Below, in pieces: positions 1 to 10,559 of a stretch of 64,000 nucleotides of DNA. This DNA is from Maratus speciosus. Its lineage: Eukaryota > Arthropoda > Arachnida > Araneae > Salticidae. Positions within the stretch are counted from its first letter, which is position 1. Every line of letters begins with the position of its first letter. Position numbers and translations under genes: made by a program. The DNA lies in contig OZ010792.1 of assembly GCA_963932465.1 (NCBI GenBank), positions 310,001-374,000 of the forward strand, given 5' to 3'. A model generated the notes under the pieces. The model saw only the letters and a program-made list of their open reading frames with translations, was not told where the DNA came from and ran no database searches.

Positions 1-98
1 ACCATCAGCGATCTACCAATCCCGAATTTAGTTTATATTCGTTTCATATATTCTTATTCTTTTGTGCGGCCCTGTAAAATAATTATCAATATTATATA

Positions 99-270
99 CA
101 GCAAAACCTCTGAATAGCGGACACCCCGAGAATGCAGAATTTGTCCTCTATTTAGAGGTGACCGCTACTGAGAGTAAAACATGTACAGTTATTTAAGAGT
201 TGGTAATCGAAAAAATGTCCGCTAAATAGAGGTATCCGCTAATCGGGTGTGTCCGCTATGGAGGTTTTAC
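99..270. mobile_element. pogo/Tc1-like MITE, copy 1
   Basis: A 172-bp element whose ends are inverted: it opens with cagcaaaacctctgaatagc and closes with the complement of a similar sequence (gtccgctatggaggttttac). A TA dinucleotide precedes it. TIRs of the form CAGTAAAACC with TA targets are typical of pogo/Tc1-like MITEs. There is no coding capacity. It abuts a second copy head to tail. Confidence 0.6.
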
Positions 271-444
271 CAGTAAAACTTCTGAATAGCGAACACCTCG
301 GGAGGGCAGAATTTGTCCTCTATTTGGAGGTGTCCGCTACTGAGAGTAAAAAATGTACAGTTATTTAAGGGTTGGTAATCGAAAAAATGCCCGCTAAATA
401 GAGGTGTCCACTAATCGGGTGTGTCCGTTTTGGAGGTTTTACTG
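271..444. mobile_element. pogo/Tc1-like MITE, copy 2
   Basis: A second 174-bp copy directly following the first, clearly alignable to it along its whole length. It opens with cagtaaaacttctgaatagc and ends with ggaggttttactg. The two copies share the internal stretch around cgaaaaaatg (about 210 and 380). The arrangement is either a tandem insertion or a tandem duplication sharing the junction. Confidence 0.6.
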
Positions 445-1040
445 CATAATAATATCATCCTTTACAAGAAAATTGCATGCTGTATGATAGACAGACATCC
501 AGAGAAAGATAACCTCCCGGATCAATAAACACTCATGTCTTTTGTTTTAATCATCCACAATTGTATGTCATACAACATGCCAGATTTTATACAACAGGCT
601 AAAAACGGTCACCGTGGTACGGAATACTGTATTATTATTTGTTTGCCTGTGGCTGAAACTGATCTATTCAATATTACTGCGTGCGTATTTTTTTTTATTT
701 GCTCCATGTGTTTAAACCAGCTGTCTACGAAAACATCAACCGGTGAAAGTGACGCACACCAAATTTCTGTGACGTATGCAGATAAATTGTGCTTTTTTAA
801 GAGTTTTTTCTATATAATTTTTAAACGGTTTGGAACTTATTTTTCATAGTAGGTGCATTCAGTAGGCGACCCTCATAGGTACCTTCTGGTGCAATCAGAA
901 ACGAAATCCGACAAATATTTTTTGAGTTATGCTTGACGAAAGGTTTTTATTAGGCTTTTTTTTAGTAGGACATGGCGTTAATATCCATCGTAGTAGTAAA
1001 GTGTCCGGACAGTAACATTTCGCTGAGTATTAGCCTTCGC
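445..1040. other. Intergenic, no gene seen
   Basis: AT-rich sequence with a 104-codon open frame at 535-849. The frame has no recognisable domain, no splice context and low complexity. I see no gene here. Confidence 0.5.
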
Positions 1041-1900
1041 TTCGCTCAGACAATTAGACTTTTAGATTAGTACAATTTTTTATCTTCTAAAAAATATGTT
1101 TTTGCATGAAGTTTTTTTTTAATATAAGTTTTAAAAAACAAGCTATATCAGCCGAATAATTGAAAACTTATGCTTCACTCATAATTATTTTAGATTTACA
1201 ATTATATAATTTTTATTAATATTTAGATTAAAATCAAAGAATTATTTAAACAAAAACTATTTGTAATTAATTACTCTTTTTTATTAGTACAGTAAGTTTT
1301 AATCTTCTCAAATGTATATTTATCATGAACCTTTTTTTTTTTTTTTTTTGAGCACACTTTATTAAATTAACCTTTTTTTTAACAAGTTTTAAAATACAGG
1401 CTATCCCAGTCAAATAATTGAAAAATTATGCTTCACTCATGAGTATTACATATTTACAATTATATAATTTTATTAATATTTAGATTAAAATGAAGGGATT
1501 ATTTAAACAAAACTGTTTGTAATTGTTACTTTTTCTATTAGTACAGTAAGTTTTAATCTTCTCAAAAATACATTTTAGTGTGAAAGGTTTTTTTTTAAAA
1601 ACAAGCTTTAAATACAATTTTTTAAATACAAGATACATCAGCCAAATATAATTGAAAAATTATGCTCCAGCCATTATTATTTTACATTTGCAATGATACA
1701 ATATTTATTATTATTTAGAGTAAAATCAAGAAATTATTTATACAAAAACTATTTGTGATTACATTTTTGGATTAGTAGAATAAATTTTTTATCTTCTCAA
1801 AAATATATTTTAGGATTATTATTATTATTATTATTTTGAATACAAGCTTTAAAATACAAGCTATATTAGCCAAATAATTGGAAAATTATGTTTCACTCAT
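1041..1900. repeat. AT-rich tandem array, ~225-260 bp unit (left part)
   Basis: At least three and a half diverged units recur. Each carries a marker near tgaaaaattatgcttcactc (marker tg at about 1171, 1429, 1663, 1889), then ttacaattatataat, tttagattaaaat, and tattagtacagtaagttt. Spacings between markers are 258, 234 and 226 bp. The array is interrupted by the BEL/Pao element after 1900 and resumes at 14458, where the next marker falls 223 bp on once the insertion is removed. It is non-coding satellite-like DNA. Confidence 0.75.
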
Positions 1901-1902
1901 TG

Positions 1903-2622
1903 TGTTGGCGCCGATAATTCATATGTCAAATAAATCACAAAATCCAAGTGAGATGGGAGAGCGATTAGAGAAATAGTTTATTAATAAAAATGAAATAGTA
2001 TATGTAAATTCCATGCATCATTAGAATTTAATCATTAATCCTATGGTTCCGTAATAGTACAATTCTCTGTATTTAACAGAGCCAAGTTACGTATTCGCTG
2101 CTTGGTTGCTGAGTCAAGACTGACCTTTTCCTAAAAGTTACATATTATACAAAATAAACATCAAAATAAAAATTACAATATGCTAGTTATAAATCTTCTG
2201 CAATTATTTCAATAATAATATCATAAACCACATTAAATTAGCTATAAATTATTATAAATAGCTATAATATTCATTTAAATGACATCAAATACTTATAAAA
2301 ATAATAAATCTATTTAAATGATACCAAAATAAATATAACTCATAAAGTTATATCAAGAAATCACAAAGTCATTAAATTACTAATAAATCATCATCAAGAA
2401 TTCAAAATTATTATAAAAGCGAATAAATCTATATTACATGACCTTGAAATCATAATATTACTCATAAATACTGATCAAGAGCCAGAATTATAAACAAATT
2501 AGATTTTCTGTCAGAAGAAATCAATCAGTTTTATAATTATGTTTCATAATATAAAAGATAAACAGACTTAAATTATAAACAATAAATTTGATTTCTTCTT
2601 CAAGGGCATTTACGCCGAAACA
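1903..2622 (-). repeat. 3' LTR of BEL/Pao element
   Basis: A 720-bp direct repeat of 13730-14452. On the minus strand it starts TGTTTCGGCG and ends CGCCAACA, the usual TG...CA. Two extra bases (tg, 1901-1902) lie between it and the TSD. Confidence 0.9.
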
Positions 2623-2634
2623 TCCTCCGCCTCC
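2623..2634 (-). promoter_or_regulatory. Polypurine tract of BEL/Pao element
   Basis: On the minus strand GGAGGCGGAGGA lies directly upstream of the 3' LTR. This is the position and base content expected for the plus-strand DNA primer of an LTR retrotransposon. Confidence 0.8.
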
Positions 2635-2931
2635 ATGAACGGAGTTCATCAAACACTCAACTAATATAACTTACCTACTCTTACCAAATTTTCTCTATCA
2701 AATACTAATTAATCAAATATTAAATACAAAATTGAAATATTTTACCTTAAATGTCAAGTATAAACTAAAATGAAATGCAATTAAATCACTACTACTTGAA
2801 AAAAAAAAGAAAAAAAAACAGATTCTGGAACAACTAAAAATAGAAAAAAACATTAATATACATAATAGTTCAGAAAATTACAAAAATTAGACATGTAAAA
2901 TAAATAAAGTAAGTTAAAATAAAATAAAGTT

Positions 2932-3351
2932 CTAGTAAATGTCCATCGGAAGAGGAGACAATTTTGTGATTGGGCGTTTCAGTTCACCAGTAGAAGTCTT
3001 TATTTTGACAACACGAACAATATTATCGTCACCAGGAAATAGTTCAATTATTCTGCCTAATTTCCACCTTAATGGGGGCTGGTTTTCTTCCTTTATCAAC
3101 ACCAAGTCATTTATTTTTAAGTTCGGGTTACTTTTAAACCACCATGTACGTTGCTGCAATAGTGAGAGATAGCCTGAAGACCACCTTTTGCAAAAACTTT
3201 GGAAAATCTTTCGTAGCAATTTCCAACGTTCCAAAGGAATAACATAGGTAGAGGAGATATCAGGCTCAGGCAAGGAGGTCAAGGGTGCTCCTATAATAAA
3301 ATGTCCTGGCGTCAGAGCAGTAAAGTTATTTGGATCAGAAGACTCAGCCAC
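2932..3351 (-). pseudogene. BEL/Pao pol 3' end, DUF5641-like
   Basis: This is the C-terminal part of a BEL/Pao polyprotein, downstream of the integrase core. It shows the DUF5641 pattern: TPGHFIIGAPL near residue 14, a basic and aromatic region (FCKRWSSGYLSLLQQRTWW), then LVLIKEENQPPLRWKLGRI and a final PITKLSPLP. It should be read as one polypeptide with the integrase at 3366-3683, but the two frames are separated by a short break near 3351-3366. The function within the family is unknown; it presumably helps integration-complex binding. It sits about 300 bp before the polypurine tract, as expected. Confidence 0.85.
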
Positions 3352-3365
3352 AAGCGGTCTTGAAT

Positions 3366-3848
3366 TTAAACATGACTCGAAGTTAAAATCTGTTCACCAA
3401 TTATTCTCTTCAAATGATTTTTCATTTGTTTTATTCCTGCTTCCCAAAGGTCTCCAAAGTGAGGGGCGGAAGGTGGGTTGAATTTCCGTACTATCATTTC
3501 GTCAGTAAGATACTTGTGCATTTTTTCATCAGAAGCAATTTGAGACATCATTCTCTTTATTTCGCGGTCTGCCCCTACAAAATTTGTACCTCTGTCGGAA
3601 AATATTTCTAGAGGTTTTCCACACCGAGCCACGAATCTTTTCAACGAGGCTAGAAAGGTTTCAGTTGTAAGATCAGTGACTAATGGACCATATTCTCCCC
3701 TTGGGTTCGAGGCTACAAAAATTCGTCTGCTTGGGAATAACATTTTTAACCGCGCTATTAAAAAAGCATTGTGCTTAAAAAGTTTATGCTTATATTTTAT
3801 TTCATACAGAGTTTTAGAGCTTTTCGGGGGCAGGTATGGGTTATACAT
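3366..3848 (-). pseudogene. BEL/Pao integrase core, C-terminal half
   Basis: From about 3683 downwards this frame encodes the second half of the retroviral-type integrase core: VTDLTTETFLASLKRF, then FSDRGTNFVGADREI (the second catalytic Asp region), and NPPSAPHFGDLWEAGIKQMK, the stretch that should carry the third acidic residue. The first ~55 residues of this open frame, between 3684 and 3848, are not integrase. They belong to an inserted element that separates the two halves of the core. The first half lies at about 4130-4280 (GVDLVGPF and CFATKAIHLE on the minus strand). The gene is therefore dead. Confidence 0.85.
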
Positions 3849-4127
3849 GAATTATTTTTTCTGTTTTAAAGTAATGGCATACATATTTCTCATTTTATTT
3901 ATAAAATAAAAATTTTAAATTTTAGCTAATAGGTATATATGGATTTTAATTAATATGTATATAAGTATTGATCGAAAATAATTCGTACAAAGTAAGTCTG
4001 CAATATTTTACGCATGCATTTACCTGTATTTCTGCTGAATCAAATGACGCAATAAGGTAAACAAACGCGCTAGCCACTATCTTTACACCACGTTATTCCC
4101 ACTGTGACGTCACGAGAATACTGTCCA
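3684..4127. mobile_element. 444-bp TIR element inserted in integrase
   Basis: It splits the integrase exactly between HLE and VTDL. The ends on the minus strand are TGGACAGTATTCTC and the complement of TGGACCATATTCTC, a 14-bp inverted repeat with 2 mismatches. It contains a perfect gtgacgtcac palindrome near 4104-4113. No transposase is present, so it is a non-autonomous element. I could not define a clean TSD and do not assign a superfamily. Confidence 0.6.
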
Positions 4128-4298
4128 TTCAAGATGGATAGCTTTTGTTGCGAAACAAATATACAGACAAACATAATGCTTAAAGGGTTTCACGCCACGT
4201 CCCTTACGAGGTTTGATCAAAAAGGGGCCAACTAAGTCCACTCCTACTCTTGAAAATACTCGAGCTTGTGTCACGCGTGCTTATGGCAGATTTCCCAT

Positions 4299-4715
4299 CT
4301 ACTGAGATGAAATGGGGGATGAATTTCGGAAACATTTCATACATTTCTTTATTTCTCTTTTCACGGCTTCTTTCGCATTAATTATCCAAAATTTTTCTCG
4401 AATTGCTGAAATTGTCAATTGAGTGCCGCTATGAAGATGTTTCTCATGGAAATACTTTATTATCAAGTCTGTAACATGATGCCTTTTAGGGAGAATGATT
4501 TGATGTTTTTTATATTCTGACAGGTTTGGATTTTTTAGCCTGCCTCCAACACGAAGAATATCATTTTCGTCAAGAAATGGATGTAAAGGAAGGAGTTTGC
4601 TTTTAGAATTTAGGGTCTTTCTGGATTTTAGAATTTTCAGTTCGTCTCCGAATTCATGGTTTTGAATTAATTTCACAATAGCATTTGTTGCCCTTTCAAG
4701 TTCTGGAACAGTCAA
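4299..4715 (-). pseudogene. BEL/Pao integrase zinc-binding domain
   Basis: This open frame carries the N-terminal part of the integrase. KLLPLHPFLDENDILRVGGR is the conserved linker between RNase H and integrase in BEL/Pao. It is followed by the H-H-C-C zinc site (HHVTDLIIKYFHEKHLHSG and KCMKCFRN). Zinc binding helps multimerisation and viral-DNA-end binding in this family. The frame breaks at both sides: upstream it is separated from RNase H by a frame change near 4715-4782. Downstream the core begins in another frame at about 4280. Confidence 0.85.
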
Positions 4716-4781
4716 AAAACCATCGACTCGTTCAGATGGGCATGTACTATTTTTGATGAATCTGAGGCACCAAACCGTAAT

Positions 4782-5957
4782 TCAACTTAATTTAGTCCAG
4801 GATGAAAAGTTAAATAAAAGTTCAAATTCCGGAATATTTTGGGATATGTAGCAAACAAGCGTTTTACATTGTTCTTGCATGACCTCTTCTTCAGGTAGAT
4901 TTGGTTGAGTTTCAAGGGGAAATACTGGTAACGATTCTTCTTTCAGCCAGCAGGGACCATGTAACCATACCTCGTTATTAATCAATTCAGATGCAGAGTA
5001 ACCGCGAGAGAGAACATCTGCAAGATTTTCCTTTCCTTTACAAAATTTCCATTGTACAGGAGCAACAAGTTCTTGAATTTCACGTACACGGTTTGCCACA
5101 AAGGGCTTCCATTTGCTAGCGCTACCTTTAATCCAGTACAACGTAATTTGTGAGTCGCTTAGACAAAATATATTTTCATTCACAATTTTAAATATTCCCT
5201 TTAAATATTTTGCTAATCTTGCAGCCGTAAGTGCTCCAAGAAGTTCCAGGCGAGGTAATGTACTTTTCCTGAGAGGCACTACTCTGGACTTTGCTATTAC
5301 AAATGAAGTTTCACAAGAAGAAGGATCACGAACATAAGCCACTGACCCATACCCCTTTAAACTAGCATCAGAAAATATGAAAAGTTGAGCGGTTTCAGGA
5401 TTTAGTTTTGTGATAGTTACAAAATATTTACTATGAATTTCAAAATTTACCAAGTCCTTTATTTTATTATGCCATTTTCTGAATGTTTCACTTAAAGAAT
5501 CTGGTAATGTAGAATCCCAGTCAATCCCATGTTCCCAGAGTTCTTGCATTAAAAATTTAATTCTTATCACAAAGGGGGAAATGAGTCCAATAGGATCATA
5601 AATTTTTGCCACAGTTTGTAAAATAATACGTTTGGTAATAATTTTATGGTCAAATCCTACCAAAAGTGGTTGTATGTCTATTTTCAAGGTGTCACTTTCT
5701 GTTATCCATATAATTCCCAAGACCTTCGAAAGATTTTGTTCAAGAGTATCTTGCTCAAAGTTTATTCCATGTTCCTTCCTTAAAAATTTTAAATCGGTAG
5801 AATTAGTTTTAAATGTTCTGAGTTTCATATTGGCCTCACTCAATATCTTCTTTGCACCGTTTGATAAAACAAAAGCTTCGTTTACTGAATCAGCTCCATG
5901 AAACAGGTCATCAACATATAAGGAAGTATCCAGCATATTAACTATTTTCCCAAACAA
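4782..5957 (-). pseudogene. BEL/Pao reverse transcriptase (3' half) and RNase H
   Basis: The frame opens just upstream of the RT catalytic motif: SLYVDDLFHG is the YVDD box with two catalytic aspartates. The RT thumb and connection follow (KVLGIIW near residue 80, YDPIGLISPF near 125). Then comes an RNase H-like domain starting near residue 195 (FIFSDASLKGYGSVAYV), continuing with LELLGALTAARLA, CLSDSQITLYWI, and ending with ENLADVLSRG. Catalytic D, E, D and D positions of RNase H are recognisable. The upstream RT palm lies in broken frames at about 5958-6322, so no intact enzyme can be made. Confidence 0.9.
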
Positions 5958-6322
5958 ATCTTTATACCCCTCAATGTGATGTTTGATAGTCGCAGAAAGG
6001 AAAAAAAGATGAGGTTGTTACACCAAAAGTTACACGGGTCATGCGAAAAACCTTCAAAATGGGATTGTTACTAGTGATATTGTCAAATCACAGGAACCTC
6101 AAAAAATTTCTATCTTCTTCTTGTATCTGGATTTGCAAGAATGCCTTTTCTATATCTGCCGAGAAAGCAATTTTGTGGAGACGGAATTTTAAAATAATGT
6201 ACAATATGTTAGGATTTAGATTGGGCCCAGGAAATAAGCACTCGTTTAAAGATTTTGCCTCTTATCTTTAGATGATGCATCAAAAACAATTCTTACTTTA
6301 GTTGTCGATTTATCTTCCCTTA
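5958..6322 (-). pseudogene. BEL/Pao reverse transcriptase palm, frameshifted
   Basis: No long frame, but minus-strand translation in changing frames gives recognisable RT pieces. These include KPVIREDKSTTKVRIVFDAS near 6270-6340, a NECLFPGP-like piece near 6225-6245, and the first catalytic-Asp region (SADIEKAFLQIQ) near 6130-6175. Then comes a VFRMTRVTFGVTTSSF-like stretch near 6000-6060. At least three frame changes are needed. This links the protease block at 6323-7105 to the YVDD block at 4782-5957. Confidence 0.8.
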
Positions 6323-7203
6323 TTACTGGTTTGTGAGGCATGTGTTTATTTCATCTTTATTAAACTCACATTCTTCAATTATACCCAAACCAGATTGTTC
6401 ATTTAATATTTTCTCATATTCCTTAAGTAACCATTCATTTATGCACAATTTCGATTTTAATCCCCAAAGTTTGTGTTTAGCTACATCAAAATTTGATTCT
6501 AATTCATTTTTATTTACTTTACACAAAAGTTTAGTCTCATATCTTCCATTTACAAAATTTAAATTATCCTTAAATAAATGAAGAGCATCTAAATCCCTTT
6601 GTGAAAATAATTTATTTTTACTATCACAAATACCCAAAGATTCTAGTTTCCAAAAGTGTTGCAAATCAAAATTTTCTGTTTCATTAACAGATACAAGATG
6701 AGCATTAATTGTTTCGTTACTTTCAGAGTTTATGTTTCCTACAATCGTGTACCTAAAAAGTTTATTAGCTACATATAAATGATCATTAATTTCTTCAACG
6801 ACACCTCTCTGCGCATTCCAGAAATAATCAGCTCCAAGTATAATTTGTACTTCCGATTCCTTGGGGGTAGGGTCGGCTAACCTCCATCTTTTACTCTGAA
6901 CGTATTTTGTAATTACAGGGTCAGAATTGGGAACCTTCAATGTTGTTGCACTAATCAAATCGGTAGCTAACACCCCAACATTTATAAAACGATGGTAATT
7001 CATTTTACTTCGCAATTTAATTTTTAAAATATCATATTCTTCTTCGCGACTTTGATCAATACCAAAAGCAAATACAGTTAAATGTTCTTTTTTTAAAACA
7101 GGCAAATTTAATTCACGGGCTAATGCTTTTGTTATGAAGCTTTTTTCGCTTGCAGAATCAAGTAATAATCGAACTACCTTTGATTTAGAATTACCTTGAG
7201 CAG
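6323..7203 (-). pseudogene. BEL/Pao aspartic protease (DUF1758) and linker to RT
   Basis: The protease-like domain starts before the first start codon, at about 7150-7170. There the minus strand reads LLLDSASEKSFIT, the place of the family's D-S/T-G active site, here D-S-A. It continues through LARELNLPVLKK, VGVLATDLISATTLKVPN and VQIILGADYFWNA (the second half of the DUF1758 fold), then a linker to RT (GICDSKNKLFSQRDLDALHLF). The family enzyme cleaves the Gag-Pol polyprotein. The Gly-to-Ala change and a stop just upstream suggest decay. The frame ends at a break before the RT palm. Confidence 0.85.
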
Positions 7204-7356
7204 TTACACAACATGTTTACAATAAAACAGCATGCTTAGAATTTCTAAAATTATAATGAGAATTAGATACAACTGTTTGATTTTGATTTTCATTAATTTC
7301 TGGTTTCAAACTTTTCTTAAAACAAAATAATTTGTTATGTTCAGTGCTTTTACAAT

Positions 7357-7806
7357 TTACACGACTTTAATTTTATGCGGCATTGCGGATTTCAGAAAAC
7401 ATTTGTAACATCTACCCTCATTACGTAACATTAATCTTTTCTTATCATCAGCTAAATTTTTACACTCGGAAGATAAATGATCGTTACTTTTGCAAAATAC
7501 ACAAAAAACTTTAATATTAGCATTTAAGGTATTAGCATGTTGATATTTATTTGATATTTTCTTTTCACGAAATTCAGTTTTATTTTTATGTACAAAAGAA
7601 GAGGCTGCATCATTTTTAGCACTAGACATTGACAAAGCCTTTTCTCTACATTTTATTTCACATTTAAGAAACGCAATTAGATCAGTTACATCTGACTCTT
7701 TGCTAGTATTGCGTTTCCTATGATATTCAGTCACTAATTCATGGGGCAATAGTTTTAGCAAAATAGGATTTAGCAATTGTCCATAAGAACTGGATGTTAC
7801 GCCCAA
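7357..7806 (-). pseudogene. BEL/Pao gag C-terminal half with zinc knuckle
   Basis: Continuation of the gag frame at 12746-13477, cut off from it by the 4.9-kb hAT-like insertion at 7825-12737. It starts with the tail of the DUF1759 region (YGQLLNPILLKLLPHELVTEY), followed by a basic stretch. Two knuckle-like motifs follow near the end: CVFCKSNDHLSSEC (CX2CX4HX4C-like) and CYKCF. Gag would form the particle and bind RNA. Both parts lie in the same element and the TSD cttctaat flanks the insertion exactly at the split. Confidence 0.88.
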
Positions 7807-7889
7807 ATTTCTTAAACTTCTAATCAGTGGCGTAGCCAGGATTTCGTTTCGGGGGGGGGTCCAAAATTTTTCCTTCGGGTTATATATAT

Positions 7890-8440
7890 AATAAAACCTG
7901 TCAAGATGAAATCGTAAATATTGCTGGAAAATTCCGTTTTACACAGGTTTTCGTGTTATCAGGTGTATTTGTATAGTATTCTTTTCCGTAGCACTATGGA
8001 ACATTTCTGTTTAAGACAGAATTCCGTTATAGGCAGGTTCCACTTTTACAAGTTTTGTGTACTTATATAAATATACATATTTATGTCATATGAATAGAAT
8101 AAAACTTGTCAAAATAGTAATTGTCTATAACAGAATCCTGTCTTTAACCGAAGCGTTACATGGTCTTAATATGAATTGCAATACAATTAAATTTGCTGAA
8201 AACCTGTCTGAAAGGGGATTTTCATCGTTCTTTAGCGAAACATAGTGAAGCCTGTGAAAGCGGAATCTTTCTATAACGGAATCCTGTCTCGAACGGAAGA
8301 GTTTCAGAATCCCTGCGAAACGAACAATAGATCTTATTGAAGTAGTGTATCTGTACCTTAGAAGTATAATTAATCACACTTCTTTCTATGGAAGCCTGCC
8401 TAAAATGGAGCTTTTTACCAGTCCCTTGCAATCTTGTCTT
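7890..8440. repeat. Subterminal degenerate repeats of hAT-like element (left)
   Basis: A short motif recurs many times in both orientations with drift. Forms include cctgtctaaaacggaa, cctgtgaaagcgga, ctataacggaatcctgtct and ttccgttataggcaggt. Similar copies lie at the right end (12480-12660) and near the left end of the second hAT-like element (32460-32690). Subterminal repeats are typical transposase-binding sites in hAT elements; that role here is inferred. Confidence 0.6.
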
Positions 8441-8665
8441 GACTGTGTATGTATAATAGAAGTATTTCGAGTAACTTTAAGAATTTAGGTATATCCTTAT
8501 TTAATTTCTTAATTAAAAAAAAAAAAAAGCATGGATAAAAAATGTAAGGCCAATCTCTATAACTGCAACTAATAATACAGTGAAGTTACATTAATATTTA
8601 CCAATGAAAAATATTCACTATGATGTAAAAAGCTGAGCGCATTCTGAAGAGTTAAATTTAATTAA

Positions 8666-8900
8666 CCCATTCGCTGTCATCCACGAGTATACTCGTGGCT
8701 TTAATTTATTAATTACTTTGTCACCACTATTTTAGAATTAAAAAAATTGCCTCATTTATTGGCAGAAATTTCGCTGTAAAGCGAAATTTACCTTTCTGAA
8801 TTTGTGGTAGCCGAAATTTACCTTTCTGAATTTGTGGTAGCAAACGACGTTTAACAAAAAATTTGAAAATTCTTACTTTATAGTTTTGGCAGCGAATGGG
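8666..8900. mobile_element. piggyBac-type MITE (TTAA)
   Basis: A 235-bp element flanked by TTAA at 8662-8665 and 8901-8904, with TIR cccattcgctg/cagcgaatggg. A perfect palindrome, ccacgagtatactcgtgg, lies 15 nt from the left end (8681-8698). A ~29-bp tandem duplication (gaaatttacctttctgaatt) occupies about 8782-8840. No coding capacity. Confidence 0.85.
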
Positions 8901-9059
8901 TTAAATCAAGTTTCATATTACATAACATTTGTCTACAATAAAGTTAGGATCAAGTGGTTAAGTTTAAAAGAGCAATTTCCATGTTTAATTTCTTGCCACT
9001 GAATTAAAAACTTTTGCTGTAATAGATATTCGATAATGATTTCACATAAGTGTCATATG

Positions 9060-9540
9060 CATGAGCCGTTCATGCGATACGCCGCGCTGCCTATGGGAGT
9101 TTTTGAGATAACCCAGATAGCATGAACATTAGCAGCAAAAAATTTTACCTAAAATTTGGAAAGAGATGCTATGTAATTTTGATAACAATAGTAAAAATTA
9201 ATCCACTCTCGCAAATAGCCAAGATAATTTTATTTTTATTTTATGTTTTGCAATGTTTTCCATTATGCATGTTGTCTCGTGACATTGTTTACCATGTTAT
9301 TGTTTTGTTAAATTAGATAAAAATTAATCCACGCTCACAAATAACTAATTTAATTTTATGCTTGCAATGTTTTTCATTATGCATCATGTCTCGTGACATT
9401 GTTTACTATGTTTATTGTTTTTAAATTATGTGAAAATATTTTCTATCGTGAATGATTTTGAAAATGTCGCCGTTGGTGCGACGAAACGATTGTCAATCTT
9501 AATAAAGATATTTTATCACTTTTTATAGCATTATTTTACT
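9060..9540 (+). pseudogene. Penelope-like element 3' end fossil
   Basis: Shares with 18340-18640 a run near aaaatttggaaagagatgct (translating as PKIWKE in both copies) and a similar tail (ccattatgcatgttgtctcg, then aaaatgtcgccgttggtgcg). The second copy is physically attached to a GIY-YIG domain, so this piece is the extreme C-terminus and 3' UTR of the same family. Stops break all frames. Confidence 0.5.
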
Positions 9541-10559
9541 TAATCCATTAGCAGCAAGTCTGATTTTTTTCTGATATTATCTTGCCGTGACAAATTTGAA
9601 TTGAGAAATTCGCAGCAAATCTCCCGCAAGGTATACCATCACCCACTTGCATGAGTAGTTTGTTCTGAAACTGATGCAAGACTGTCTTTACGAACGAAAG
9701 TGACAAAAGCAAAAGATTAATCTGTTGAGATAATAGACAATCATCACATACGCAGAAATTTTATTCCGTAGGCACCCCTTTTTCTAAACGCTATACTTAT
9801 TAAATACCAAAAAAGGCTCGAAATGAAAAGTACAAATATTACCTAAATTTGTTTATGGTGATAAAACCGTTGCATGCACCTTCTGACGGCGCTTTCGCAT
9901 CAATAGACTTGATCAGGTCTATGGACCCCTTCGAAGGGGTTAAACTTATAGTGGACATGGAAAGATTACTACTTTGCAGTAAGTTTGCAGTATTTTTGAT
10001 TACTTGTTTGTCGTTAGTTTGCAATAAATTTGATACAGTTATGAATTTAACTTGCACGACAAGTTAGCTGCAAGTTCAAAGTGTGGTGACTTCGGCGTTT
10101 GTGTTATCTTGCTGCAGTCTTGTTATGAACTTTCAGTCTTTACATGCTGAGCTTACTGCAACTTCGCAGGTTTTCAAAGCAAGACTGTTGCAAATTTTCT
10201 GCAAACTAAAAATGCTATGTGGGAAGGTTTTAACTTTAAGAAAAATATCTTGCATTTTCAGCTACAGAAACTAGTAATTTAAGAAGCAAACACATCAAAT
10301 ATAGTTCGGGCTGGAAAAAGCAGTTTTGTTACAATTGTCTTATTCAGCCATAATCTTTTGGGTTTCCATGTTTCATGTCTCGCCACTTTTGACACCATAT
10401 TCGATCTAATAGTTGCTTCCGATATCTGGTCGTCTTTAAGGAAGTTAAATTTTTGTAATAAGTTTATTTGTGATAGATTAGCACTTTTTTGGAAGTATTA
10501 GAATGTGTAAAAAATGGTTCATGGTGATTTCTGTTTTTGTACTTCTCAGCCATTTTATT
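9541..10559. other. Unassigned interior of hAT-like composite
   Basis: No convincing gene. Open frames at 9839-10067 overlap on opposite strands around short palindromes (acttgatcaggt, ccccttcgaagggg). I see no domain. Confidence 0.4.

Noticed and set aside
535..849. 104-codon plus-strand frame
   Set aside because: No domain, biased composition, lies in intergenic AT-rich DNA.
5113..6271. Plus-strand frames opposite BEL/Pao pol (5113-5337, 5632-5901, 6041-6271)
   Set aside because: Shadows of the minus-strand pol gene.
9839..10067. Overlapping 72-codon frames on both strands
   Set aside because: Driven by short palindromes; no homology recognised.
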